Assembly: GCA_025617745.1 (NCBI GenBank) | Contig: CM046858.1 | Coordinates: 45,799,162-45,863,161 of the forward strand | DNA length: 64,000 bases | Source of the DNA: Heliocidaris erythrogramma | Lineage: Eukaryota > Echinodermata > Echinoidea > Camarodonta > Echinometridae | Reading direction: 5' to 3' | Notes under the pieces: model-generated | The model's database searches: none | What the model saw: only the letters and a program-made list of their open reading frames with translations | What the model was told of the DNA's origin: nothing | Made by a program: the position numbers and the translations under genes | Part shown: piece after piece, positions 35,881 to 47,876 of the stretch | Layout: each line of letters begins with the position of its first letter | Numbering within the stretch: the stretch's first letter is position 1

Positions 35881-37564
35881 ATGGAATGGCATATAGGGAG
35901 GAAAAGAAGACTAAATAAGAGGAATTAATCTCTACACTATAAAGTTGAGTGAAACTGAAAAAACACAAAATTCATTTTCATCATGCTGTCTCATGTAGAT
36001 GTTAACTAACTATCTTCAAATCAGAGCGAAATAGGGACAATATTGTTTGCTACAAGTCAAAAAGCATTATCTCATAACACTTTGCATAGCCAGAGTTACA
36101 CCCTCCAGACGATTATTATTGTACATGTACATGTACAGTATATATCCCTTCCAATAGGTTGTTTGAAGTTTTAACTTCCTAAACTTGACATTCTCTCTAA
36201 AAAACTTGCCTTTCTTCAAGAAGTTTAACATCAATCAAGATTAACAACGAAAATTATAGGCTCTTTTTTTTTGCCTGAAAAAGATGGAGTTGTGATAACT
36301 GTTAAGTAACTTGATTGCAATAAGGGATTCAATTACATCTTCAAACTTTCTTTGTATTTTCCTTCATAATACAACTTGTGACACATATCGTATGAAGACA
36401 CAGTGTTTGCAACGTTTCTCATTTTACTATGAAATGCAAAAGAATTTCAAAGAGAAAATCTGAAAAGAAAAACACACATCTACCGATCAATGATAATCAA
36501 TAATGGAATAATTGTGTACAAGCTTTTTTAAATTATAACTAATCTGAAAGGCTAATCTGAATGCTATACATGTACATGGCTACATGTTCATATGGACACT
36601 GTGTACAAAACTTGGTATCCCTGCATGCATGCTTATTCAAATAGGAACAGGGTATGACGTGGAAAATTTGTATTTCTCATGTTATGTCAACTTCACGGGG
36701 GAGGGGGGCACTTCAAAATCATCATATCCTTCACAAAAGTAAACATGCAAGTGACCGGAAATGCCAGACTCATTTTCCCCCATAGACTCAGTGTTAGACG
36801 AAAGAGTATTCAGTCATAGATATCTTAATAACAATAGCATTATATATTTGAAAACCTTTCTATATGTATGCCTGGCTATTTATTTATCCTTCTGAACATC
36901 ATTGTACATGATACAAATCCAACAATTTATTAAATCAAGCCTCCACAAAGTTACTTAATCCCTTTAAACATAGAGGTAATGTCTTTCTGGCTCTCAACAG
37001 ACGATATCTTGATGAACATAAAGTCCTGTTGATGTGTCATCAGAGATGAACCCATCCATGCAGTAAATTTGGTACAATATAGGGTATGAATTTTAACCAA
37101 GCAATTTCAACTGAAGTGATGTTCTGCATGACTGCTAAACATCTCACCTCATCTCGCATCCATCCCCTCCCAAACCCCTCCAAAACCTTTCTCTCTCCTC
37201 CCCTTTGGTAATAATTCATGCATCCATGGAAGACCAGATGCCTTTTCCTACATGGCCCAGTAGCTCCTGTAATTGCATTCAAATTACCACACTTCCTACA
37301 GTTTGTGTTCATAAACTGGAAGGGGGTGCATTAAATACTGTACAATATATGGTTTATTAATATCATGTGATCTATATTATGAGAGCCCATTCTGGTACAA
37401 AGGTCCAGTGTAAAAATTACTTTTTGTTCACAGAAACTCTGCTAAATGGTGATACTCCTTGTAGCATGTTTTTCGCATTATTTTAACCAGCACTTTAAAA
37501 ACTTTCCTTAGTTCCATCGCTCACTACTCCTATACAAACATGTCTCACTATATTACATTATATT

Positions 37565-37882
37565 AGCAAGGAGGAAGAAGAATTTGTAGAGGGGAGATAG
37601 GGAGTGAGCAAGCATGAAATAGAGGGAGAGAGAGAGAAGGGGGAGAGAGAAACAAAACACAAGACACTCAGAGGGAGACATGAAAGAGATGGAAAAAAGG
37701 GAAAAAAGGGAAAAATATAAAAATATTAAAAAATGTACATGTATGTATCACATCTTTGTGTTCAATACTACTTGTATCAAAATCCTCTGAATACAGAAAA
37801 AGGGACTTTAACCAGAAGAAACAAAATAGCATCTTGGGAGAACTAGAGGCAGAGAAAGAAAAAGAGAGAGCGAGGGAGAGAA

Positions 37883-37918
<36 letters not shown>

Positions 37919-38155
37919 CGCGGGTGGGAGGGAGGATACATACATGTACCACTCAAAGAGAAAGACATGAGAAAGATGGAAAATGCTGAGGTGTAATATC
38001 TAAAGATCTTTGTGTTACTATGCCCATCGCTCTCCTCCCTCTCCTCTATGCTGAAGGAAGACATAAAAACGGACTTTAACCAGAAGTAAAATAGCATCAT
38101 AGGAGAGGTACATGTAGACAGAGAAAAAGAGAGAGAGAGAGGGGGGGGGGGGGGA
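37565..38155 (+). repeat. GA-rich microsatellites with a duplicated spacer
   Basis: GA tracts at about 37620-37660, 37850-37920 and 38118-38155 (ending in G). The phrase GGACTTTAACCAGAAG with AAAATAGCATC occurs before the second and third tracts, so a unit of about 270 bp seems duplicated. Confidence 0.75.
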
Positions 38156-38949
38156 GGAAAAGATACCACACAACGAGAAAGACATGAGAAAGATGGAGAA
38201 AAATGCTGAGGTGTAATATGTGTCACATCTTTGTGTTACACACTACATGTACATCACCATCTCTCATCCACTCCTCCCTCTCTATACACATGTCATCACG
38301 AGGGAGGTGCTTTAGCAATCAGCTGTAGTATTTACTCAGGCAAGGCAGCTGAAACGTAGATATGATAGATGTATTCACTTCCCACAACAATATCATATCC
38401 ACTGACATCATATTGTTGTCAAGCATTATACTGTTGTCATGCACTGTCATCTGAATATATATGTACTTTCTATAGTGATGTGACTGATGTACATGTACGT
38501 GCATGCAGAACTGAATTGCAATTCAAAAGCAGACTACAATGCAGGTTTACATCTCAGCCAACATCTAAAACTATTTACAATTTCAAACTTCAGGTAACTG
38601 TACTTCATATGATTGAATATTTCACAGAGTGGAAATGTTTGAGCATTTCGCGGCATGAAATTTGCACAAAAATAAAAACATGCAAATATTTTTGTTTATA
38701 TTAAAATGTAATTGTAAATTTGACTACACTGAGAAAATTTCTACACTTATAGTTTACATATCATCTGTTTGGAGCCAGAAGGGTGTTAACTCATATACAT
38801 TAACACAGAGTAAATGCCCTTCAGTGCTAAAATGTACATCAGTACATAGTGTACCATATAGTGATTTTCAAAAAATAAAAATATCAGTAGTTTTCTTTCT
38901 TTTCTCAATTGTTCTCTAACAATTGTTGTGTCTGGCTGCTCATCTTGAT

Positions 38950-39486
38950 ACTGCACCCCCCCCCCTTTTCATTAAACTTATCAAAAAAAAGTTATAATAA
39001 CTAGGGGTGGGAGTTTCGGGTATTTTTTCAATTCGGGAACCCGACGATTTTTCGGGCGGGTTCCCGGTTACCCGAAAATCATATAACACAAAGTACAAGC
39101 TTATATTTACCCTTATTAAGAAGCTATTAACACTGGGAAAAACTCGAAAGCGCATCACTACAGTGGGGCGCTACATGGATATTTACATGTAGATATTGAA
39201 TGGCTGGTCGACGTTATCTACCGCCTTGTCATGTTACATACATGAGTAATCATTAAATACTTATTTTCGGGAAACGGGCATGTAATATTTTGACCCGGGA
39301 CCCGATGCTCTCAGGCGGGACCCGGGTACCCGGTTTTTAGTCCCAGCACTAATAATAACCGTTATAAGCAACATGTACATGTACTGAAATACTTGCGTCT
39401 GATTGGCTGAGAGCAAATTTGTTATACATGTACATGTAGATTTGTGGCAGTTGTTATTGATAACATGTTTTATGAAGCAGGGCCCT
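38950..39486. mobile_element. Palindromic MITE (family P), copy 4, split by a hAT-like insert
   Basis: The left part, next to a C tract, runs to 39001. The right part resumes at 39352 with CGTTATAAGC and the GTCTGATTGGCTGAG core, ending near GAAGCAGGGCCC. The 8-bp ATAATAAC is duplicated at the break. Confidence 0.85.
39002..39351. mobile_element. hAT-like MITE inside family P copy 4
   Basis: 350 bp with ends TAGGGGTGGGA and TCCCAGCACTA (inverted with two mismatches), flanked by a perfect 8-bp duplication ATAATAAC (38994-39001, 39352-39359). An 8-bp target and such ends are typical of hAT. The interior repeats CGGGTTCCCGG-type words. Confidence 0.9.
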
Positions 39487-41190
39487 GATTTCAACTTCAT
39501 ATCAGGTGGATATGCCCTTTAATACTCCTTGGACCCATCTAAATTGCAATCCAGATTGGTATCATATCACAACTCCCTGGCATAATTGGTCTATGTTTAC
39601 ACCAACACTGGTTTGAGGAGATGAAAGAAAGGAGACTTTTCTCATCTACTCCATGGTGGTCATTTGTCAAAACTCACAAACCGTTTAGACTTGCATGACC
39701 CACATCCCATACCAATCATCCTAACGCAAGACGTATCCTCAGTTCTCATAAATGCTTTCTCGCAAAACGCTTCCCAGCATCATCTTTCTCTCCTAGATCT
39801 CACAGGACAGGCAGAGATTGCAATCTTCCAGCTTGCGCAGAAAACTCTCTCCCGAGATCTCTCAAAAAATAAACATTAAATAATTAATCAGGAGCAATAT
39901 GTATTGGTTGAAGACTGTCTGGATTTGAAGTGACTCCAAATCTGACATTTCCAATCACCCAATTGTCCATTACCAAGTAGCAATACTAATGTCAATGGGC
40001 CACAGAAAGCTAGGCAAGCAATAATTGTAATGGGAAATGTACAGACTGCATGCTTTCCTGTTATGACTGAACTGAAGCTTTACCTTCTAATTTTTTTTTT
40101 TTGTTGATGAAACTATATGTAGGCCTACTACTACACGGTGCAACAAAACCACATGCCCAAATATCCAAAGGCAAAACACCGCAAAAAAGCACTGGCAGAT
40201 TTTTGTTTGTTTGTTTGTTTTGGGTTGGTTTTTTTTTTTGGGGGGGGGGGGGAACAGGGCACAACTCGCCCATGCCCACCCCTTTTAAAATCTAATTTTA
40301 AATTACTCAAAAACACTAAAATGTGCACCCCAAAAGACAAAATACAACTGTACTGAAAAATGTAGAAATCGTGTTTTTTTTTTGCTAGTCTGATATTTCT
40401 CGTGATTTTGCCCCCCCCCCCCCCAAGATTAAATCCTTTATCCACCCATATCAATAACAGGAGAGATCTGGGCCAATTTCATTTGGAAAAAAAACTCTTA
40501 ACATAAGCTACATGTATACATGTAAATACCTAAATTAATTTTCATAAGTAAGGGCAAATATGAGTCCGGGCAAATGAGTCCAGGCAGGTACAGACTGAGC
40601 ATTTTTTGCAACATCCTGTACCATTCAATTTCAACCACTTTCAGAGCTCGTTACATCAGCTGCAATTTTCCTCTTGTCAATGCATGTCATAATTTTATTG
40701 GGTTTGCAATGTGTACATATTTGCACAAAACGTTAATGGCAATATATTTCAGATAAATTAAACTTCAACATATGCAAACCGTGTCAACATCAGGAAAAAT
40801 ATATTCAGACTCTCAGTAACACCACCACGAGATGAATCGCAAGTGTGTTTGGCTAATGGATCATTTTTGGACTACACTTAATATTTTCTTCCATTCTGCA
40901 ACACATCCACAACCTTGTGGCTGATAATCCTTGTGCTGAACGAGATATCCAATGAAGTCAACTACTACTTTTTCCTGTACTAGTGTCATGCATTTCCTCT
41001 ACATTTTATAAACGCAATGTGACCAGAACTTTGTTACATCTCCTTTTTGTATTGTGTGCATCGCTGTACCCAGATCACACTTACATGTAGACTGAACTGT
41101 TTTCAACTCACAATCTGGAACAGGAACAAACCTAAGAGAACACACTATGTACACGTAGCACAACAATATAAGCCAGTTTTTAAATTATAG

Positions 41191-41345
41191 TACATGGTAC
41201 AAATGACCCTTAAATGACCCCAATTTGTAGCATACACGCATCTGTTTTGGTGGACGCGCTACCTGTTAACACGTAAAATCATACTGGTGCACGCATCATG
41301 GTGTACACACTATGAAAGCGTACACAGGTCAATTGTACTCGGTAC
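41191..41345 (-). repeat. Dispersed repeat X, copy 2
   Basis: Reverse-oriented relative of 8805-8968, sharing TGACCCCAATTTGTAGC-like and TTTTGGTGGACGCGC-like phrases. The element type is unknown. Confidence 0.7.
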
Positions 41346-41640
41346 AAATGACATTTATCGCGCAAATCGTAATTTCACGAACTGCCTTGTTTGATTCCAT
41401 TTGCACTGGGAGTTTGCGTTTTGTTTAATTTTTCATTGGAACAGGATTGGCACGTTATTTTGTACCGGTACTTTAAAAAATGTGATATTAATGAAATTAA
41501 TCTGAAAATCAATGAACATTTTACTTATAAATCACCAATTCATTTTTTATTGGTGTTGAGAAATCAATGATTTACAGGTTAATCAGCATTCATTTGATAG
41601 TTTACTCTTCCATCTTTGCTTAATAGCAATGTAGATCATA

Positions 41641-42002
41641 GACCCCTGTTACACATACCTCTGAAAGTGGACTGAGGCCGCCTCCGGAGGCGGCTCGACG
41701 TACATGTATGTGTAACATCAACTTTTTTTTACAGCCGGACTGAAGCCGCCTCGAAGCCGCCTCGAAGCCGCCTCCATCCCAGTCCACCTCTGGATGTGGT
41801 TTGAGGCCGGCCTCACGCCGTATGCGTAACACGAAAGTGGACTCGGCGCCGGCTTTTAAGCGGAAGTTACGTAACCCGTAAGAGAGGTGTGCATGCGCGG
41901 ACTGTTCACGATGTCGATGAGATAGTACAGCACCTGGACAGAGCGGGTGTGAAGCCGGCTCCGGGGCCGACTTTTAAAGCTGACGCATGTGTAACAGGGG
42001 TC
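41641..42002. mobile_element. DNA transposon with GACCCCTGTTACACAT ends
   Basis: A 362-bp element with 16-bp perfect inverted ends, flanked by ATA on both sides (41638-41640, 42003-42005), a possible 3-bp duplication. The interior is GC-rich, with GAAGCCGCCTC repeated near 41752-41775 and GCCTCCGGAGGC palindromic near 41681-41692. It is related by its ends to 61953. Confidence 0.8.
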
Positions 42003-43649
42003 ATAGTCGCAACTCTCGAGTGAAATGCTTCGGACAGATGTGTGTTCACACTAAAACTCTGTTACAATCAGAGATGATTTCCACTGAGGACTCTCATGTC
42101 ATGAGTGTGAAAGGGATCTTGAAGGTTTGTTTACATTCACAGAGTTCACTCCAGGTCAAGAGAGAGTGATTCCCAGCAAGGGACATTTTAATAACAGGAC
42201 ACCCTTTTTCACCAACAGAGTGAGTTTAGCCTCCAGGGCCCTCCTGCATACAAAGCTCAAAAACAACTCTAAAAATTAAACATTATAACTTGATTTTCAA
42301 CACATCAGAATTGCGTACTAGTATCTAGGACTTGCATTTAATTCTTTTGATTTGCAATTTAACACAACTTCTTATACAAGAGGGCCCAGATCTGTTCAAA
42401 GGTTCAGTTAAATATTCTTGCCATACATACAAACAAATCAGGGGCGAATCCAGGATTTAGTAAAAGAGGGGGCACAAAAATGAAAGTTTGTGAAAAGGTA
42501 GACCCGTATTTTTTTGGTCTCGCCAGCTTCTCGAAAAGTAGCTGGGGGGGGGGGGGGAACAAAAAATTGTTTTTGCCAAACCTTCAAAAATCGCTTAGTA
42601 AGGGGTTATGGGGTCCAGTTTACCTCCATAATTCCCTGACAAGCAAAAAAAAAAAAAAAAAAAAGGTCTTCACTCTAAAAGGGGGGGGGGGGAGGCACAA
42701 TCGAGAAAATGGCGGATCGTCTATGGTAAAAATTCATACTTCTCTTCCAAAAGGGGGGCACGGGCCGGCTGTGCCCCCCCCCCCCCCCTGGATCCGCCAA
42801 TGAAACAAATTACAATTCTTATACATCCAATATCCAAAATATGATAGCAGATGAAAGAATGCAAAAATGCAATACTAAAAGAAGGTACTGTAAATGATAA
42901 ACCTTCTCTACTTTGTTACCGTGTCCCCTACAACTTTAATATAAAAGTGGTCTTGAGTTTGCCATCACGACTACTGGTTTTGTGTAATGGATAAGAAACT
43001 TGCCCCCCCCCCCCCCCCTTCAAAGAAAAAGGATATTGGTGTGGCCAAACAGAATTATTGGGAGTCGAAACATACTGTACACAGTCACACAATTGGTCCA
43101 CCAATATGCACGGTGTGATGTACATGTACATGTAGGCCAATAGCTTGAATTGAACCCAAAGGGAGAAGAAACTGAAACCTGCGTTGAGGCACAGATAAAG
43201 GAGTTTGAAGACAAAAACCTTTCTCAGTTCTGTTAGGCAAAGTCTAAATTATTTAGACTGTACATAGACTATAAAGTTACACTGAAGTAGATACACTGGC
43301 ACAACCGTGTGAAGTGGTTTAGGCTTGACTCAAGACACAATGTACATTTGGTTTATGTACAATCATGTAAGGGTGCAAAAATAAAGTTGCAGGAAGCCCG
43401 ATTCTGGCCAAAGCATGTTTTAAGATAACCTTTTTGTGAGTTTTACATGCACATCAGGAATATTAAAGACTTGTACAGTACTTCCATAACATCAATTACC
43501 AGGCATGTTTGTCTTGGCACTGTAAAAAAGAACAATTTAAACCTAAATATCTTTCTAAATAATACCTGTTTCAAGCCTTTAAAACATCTTATGGATGCAG
43601 CCTAATAGAATCCTTGGTTAAAGACTATGTGTAGTATAGAATTGCTTAC

Positions 43650-43730
43650 CTCATCGTGGGTGAGAGCGTAAATCGATAACAGTCCTCCGATGAATCGGAT
43701 ATTCGTTTCAAATACAGATACATCGCTTGA
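43650..43730 (-). CDS. Class I alpha-1,2-mannosidase, exon a (catalytic Glu)
   Basis: This 81-bp minus-strand exon has 27 whole codons: SSDVSVFETNIRFIGGLLS, then IYALTHDE. It matches the VSVFE-NIRF-GGLLSAY segment of GH47 enzymes. From family knowledge, the Glu of VFETNIRF corresponds to an active-site acid in the (alpha/alpha)7 barrel. These Golgi enzymes trim Man9-GlcNAc2 to Man5-GlcNAc2 on N-glycans and are type II membrane proteins of the cis-Golgi. Splice sites: acceptor TCTTACAG, donor GTAAGC. Both ends are on codon borders. MAN1A1, MAN1A2 and MAN1C1 cannot be told apart from this part. The membrane anchor, stem and first catalytic-domain exons are expected further right. Confidence 0.95.
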
Positions 43731-45484
43731 CTGTAAGAGAACAAGACAGAAAAAAATAAGAATGGTTATTAGAAATGTAAAACAAAGAAAACAAAAAGAA
43801 AATCTACACTAAAATCATGGTTTAACAATGGTTTAATCATGGTTAAAAAGCCTAACATGTCACCCAAGTAAATATTATTGTACATCATTTTAAAAAATCC
43901 TATTTGGTGCATTTTCTGCATAAAAAGTAAAATTTAAATTTTCTGAGTAAAATCAAGATAAAGTTATTTCTAGAAAATTGAAAGTTTCAGAATTTGGATC
44001 AAGATATTGTTCAGCTGGTTGACACTGGACAGAAAAATATTCCTTCTTTGAATGTCTGTTTTCTGAGTACATTTCCTAAATACTTAATTTAAGAAAAGGA
44101 ATAAAATGCCTGGAAATGTCATTTTTAAACATACACATGTACATGTATTGCACTTATTGTTATGTACTGATTTACTAGACAGTCAGGGCAGATAAATCAT
44201 TACATTCAGAAAAAAAAAGAAAAAGTATTAAATACTCTTAAGTTTTCAGTACATGTATTTCAACATACTGTAGTGCTATGTATGCTATGAAACAGATCCA
44301 ATAAGAAACTGTATATGGAGCATTATGGAATCCATTGAATTGAGTTTGTGACCACATGTAGACCAATTTACATGCATCTTTTCATCGATGCAATTCCATT
44401 TTGTAAAACCCACTACCAACATTCAATTTGATGCCTGCATGATTAAACCACAAAAAGAGTTTTACTAGGCCACTATACTATGGTTGCATGAAACTGCTCT
44501 GTGAATCCAAGTAAGTGGGAAGAGATGCCTTTAATAATGAAGTCATATGACAAGCATATAGTAATAATGATGTACTTAATATCATATTAAAGGAATCTGT
44601 GAACCTAGTATAATGTGATACATATAGCAATACAGAGGGTTGCAGACAGATAAAGCACAAAGAGTTTAAAAAAAAAACATGGCATACTGTATGAATATTG
44701 TATCACTTCATAAATATGCATAAATGTAAATGCACAAATTTGTGATTTACTCTATCAGTTTGGGCATCTATTTCTTTTAAAACCAAAATGCATGACCCTT
44801 TAAATAATTTTGCTGCTGTTTAAAGTATATGATACATGTAGTTCCTCTAAAAATATGAAAAAATATTTATAGGAATCTGCAAGCAGACTTTATGTTTAAA
44901 AAAGAAAATAAACCTTTTCTTATATATTTCTCTATGTGAAACTGTTGTTATCATGTTGTTTTCATGTTGTTTTCATGTTTTCATGTAGCTCATGTACTTT
45001 TGTTATGATGCCATATATTGTTCAGTAATGTATTTTCTCTCTCTCTCTCTCTATTTCTCTCTTTATATATATTCTTCTTCACTTGTTTTAGTTGTTATTC
45101 TGCTTAACCTGTGCATATGTTACCTGATATCAATAAAACATATATAGGGAAGATTGCAAATCAGCTGAAGTGAAAACGTCTGATGATACTAAAGAGTTAT
45201 AACTTATGTTTCACAATGAATGCATATGAAGAGTAGAATACAATCTGGAGGAAGAAGATGCATAGACTTGCCATAATCTTAATTGAATTCTGACTACATA
45301 TCTAAAATTATACAGTTATTATCAGCTTATAGCTAGGGGGTTGGCTCGTACGCTTCAGTGACTTGGCAAGCGTTGCCATATTGATTTCCAGCTAGATAAA
45401 TATATTCCGTGTTTCAGTTCTAAGGCGTAGTCAATGAAGGAAGGGGGTATCATGATGGAGGAGAGATGGGAAGTGTTCTGAATG
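43731..45484 (-). other. Intron upstream of exon a; no exon recognised
   Basis: AT-rich sequence with a short CT run near 45035-45055. It begins with the acceptor of exon a, so it is intron for an unknown distance. Confidence 0.6.
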
Positions 45485-45503
45485 GAGGTAGACAGAGAGA
45501 AAC

Positions 45504-45542
<39 letters not shown>

Positions 45543-45810
45543 GGGGGGGGGAGTGGGGGTTGCAAGACGAAAAGCTTTAGTATGTCTCTCTTCAACGATT
45601 CTGTAGTACTAAACATCTTTTCAAAAAGGAGAGAGAGAGCAAAACAGAAAGAGCAACAAACAGAAATGCAATGGAGGGAGAGAGAGAGGGGAAGGGAGAG
45701 AGAGAGAGGGGAAGGGAGAGAGAGGGGGGAGTGAGAGAGAGAGAGAGGGGAAGGGAGAGAGAGGGAAAGGGAGAGAGAGTGAGAGAGAGAGGGGAAGGGA
45801 GGGTGAGGGA
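45485..45810 (+). repeat. GA-rich microsatellite with G tract
   Basis: A (GA)n run at about 45505-45535 is followed by a G run, and a second purine tract lies at 45675-45805 with GAGAGGGGAAGGGA-type units. Frames through it are low complexity. Confidence 0.88.
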
Positions 45811-47324
45811 TACAAACAGTAAAATAAAATCTATAGTAAATATTGAAAAGAGATGAACAGCAATAGAGATACAAATGCTAACTCATATCAGAAGAACAAA
45901 GGCAGTATTAAAGGAGTTCTGTGGTAACTCTTTTGTATTAAAGACAAAAACAGCAAACTAGTATAGAGTAAAGGTAAGAAACTCAGTGATTAATGGCATC
46001 AATCTCCTTTCATCAAAGGGTATATTTCTGAGCAAAAATGTCATATTTTTTAATCAAGATGTTATTTGAGAGCCTGCCCAGGCTTGGATGGTGAGTCACG
46101 AGGATTAGCACAGCAGGATGATTTTCAACAAGGCTGCCTTTCTGCCAGCATCACATCGATACCTAAATTATGTCATACTGATTGAATAGCGAGACATCTA
46201 TGAGTGCAACAAAGGATGAAAACAGTCACACTTATAATGAACCAATAGATCATTCACCTTTTAACATGTATGGCTACAGAAACATACATGTACAGCATAA
46301 AAATTGTTCCCCTTTTTTTAATATGACTGGCTCACTGGAGCTCTTTTTGCTCCAGAAAAGTGGATTTCCTTCTGGATATTTGTTGAATACTATATTAGTT
46401 CCTTTCTACTTTAATACAAAATAAAATTCAGAGCCTCCCACAAACCTTTTGAAAGTAAGTTCTGTACATGCAAATTGTTCTCAGCTCGTTTGTGACCATG
46501 TGGCAATTACATACAGTACTGTAGGTCTACTGTACATGGATTTGCCAAACTTAAGCTGTTGTACATGTACATGTATGTAGAGCTTTATCAAGAATCACAA
46601 AAAATATCTTCCTACAGGGGAATTGTAAACATTGTGAATTACAAATACTGTAAATACTGTAAAATGACCTGTAAAGTCATTTAGGTTAAAAAATACAGCC
46701 ATAGTACATGTACATGTACATGTATACACTAAATCAATTTTCAAGTCTACTTTTATGCCAAAAATGATAACTGTACACATACTGTATACTGTATTGTGCA
46801 ATATGTACATGTACCGGTATGCTCACAGTTTTATAGGAGTACAGGTGTACTTGAAATCATTTAACCCGAAAACCTGAACGGGCTTCTCATGGAAACTCCC
46901 CAATAATTGATTAAAGACTTCATAAATAATTGAGAGATAATAACAATTTGCGAGATTCGAGATGATCTTGTTACCATGGCAACGGAGTGCATTCAACTCC
47001 AGCCAAGCACGTTCCTGCTTACTTTCCTAGACTCTGAGTACAGACACTTTTTGATATATGTTTTGCATGTGAACATTTATTAAATGTGCGAAACTTTGAT
47101 CAATTTAGCTCTGGAAAGCTCCAAAAGAGCTCTGGTATAGAAACAATAAAAGAATTGAGTAAACTACATCACCAAACTACACCAAATGCAAATATAAACT
47201 TTTTTTTTGTAAAGTACCCTGTATTTTTTACACTGCCTGACATGGACACAAAACTTCACTGTCTGAAAGCGCAAAGTACATGTACATGTAGATAGATGAG
47301 CTTAATTATAAAACCTGAGAGCTG
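45811..47324. other. Non-coding, no gene seen
   Basis: Rich in TACATGTA words (for example 46705-46722). No exon or element ends were recognised. Confidence 0.4.
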
Positions 47325-47872
47325 GCAAGTATGAACGAAATCAGATAATCAATAGGAAAGTTATGATTTGTTGAAAATCGTAATCACTATACATACATGT
47401 ATATTGGAATTTCAAATTGGCCGAATAGGTCACTCTGATATACTCTGTGAACAACTCTCCCATCGCTCCAACACACAAAATGACTAAAATGTCACTTTTT
47501 TCAAAATGTATTACCCAGTTGGATCTTCTTCTTTCATGAGGAGCTACACATGTACATGTACATGTACATGTATCTCCAATATATTTTGAGTACTGCCCCG
47601 AGAGGGTAAAGGCGCTTCAGAGAAAACCGCAAATTAATGATAAATTTGTGTACAACAAGCGGGAGAGTTGTCCACAAGTATGTCACAATCGACTCATCAA
47701 ATTTACCAACTTGAGATTCACATGTATAGATGGAGTGATCTCATTTATCAAACATCCATAACTTTCTTACATGTATCTCTTTTCCGATTTCTTTCAAACT
47801 TTCCAGATCCTGTTTTTCTTATTTTTCTGCTTTCACACAAATTAACTTTAATAACCACTGTTGGATTGCCCT
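47325..47872 (-). mobile_element. TTAA-target foldback (family Q), copy 1
   Basis: The right end TTGGATTGCCCT is followed by TTAA at 47873-47876. The interior matches the reverse complement of 50389-50990, sharing AACTCTCCCAT, TATTTTGAGTACTGCC and CCGATTTCTTTCAAACTTT. The left end has diverged and its limit is approximate. Confidence 0.75.
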
Positions 47873-47876
47873 TTAA

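Larger units (their letters stand above)
29342..43649 (-). other. 14.3-kb intron between exons a and b
   Basis: A large intron filled with repeats, listed separately: homopolymer runs, two tandem arrays, SINE fragments, a GGGTC-type element, MITEs with a nested hAT-like insert, and a long purine tract. Stretches without any recognised content include about 30170-31480, 35970-37560, 39490-41190 and 42010-43640, apart from C, G and A runs near 40225-40252, 40411-40424, 42545-42558, 42645-42664, 42777-42789 and 43003-43018. Confidence 0.7.

Noticed and set aside
35128-35968. Long open frames (up to 277 codons) on the minus strand
   Set aside because: They consist of Ser, Leu, Phe and Pro runs from the purine microsatellite and have no domain or splice context.
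45503-45874. A 123-codon minus-strand frame
   Set aside because: Low-complexity Ser/Leu/Pro sequence arising from the GA microsatellite.
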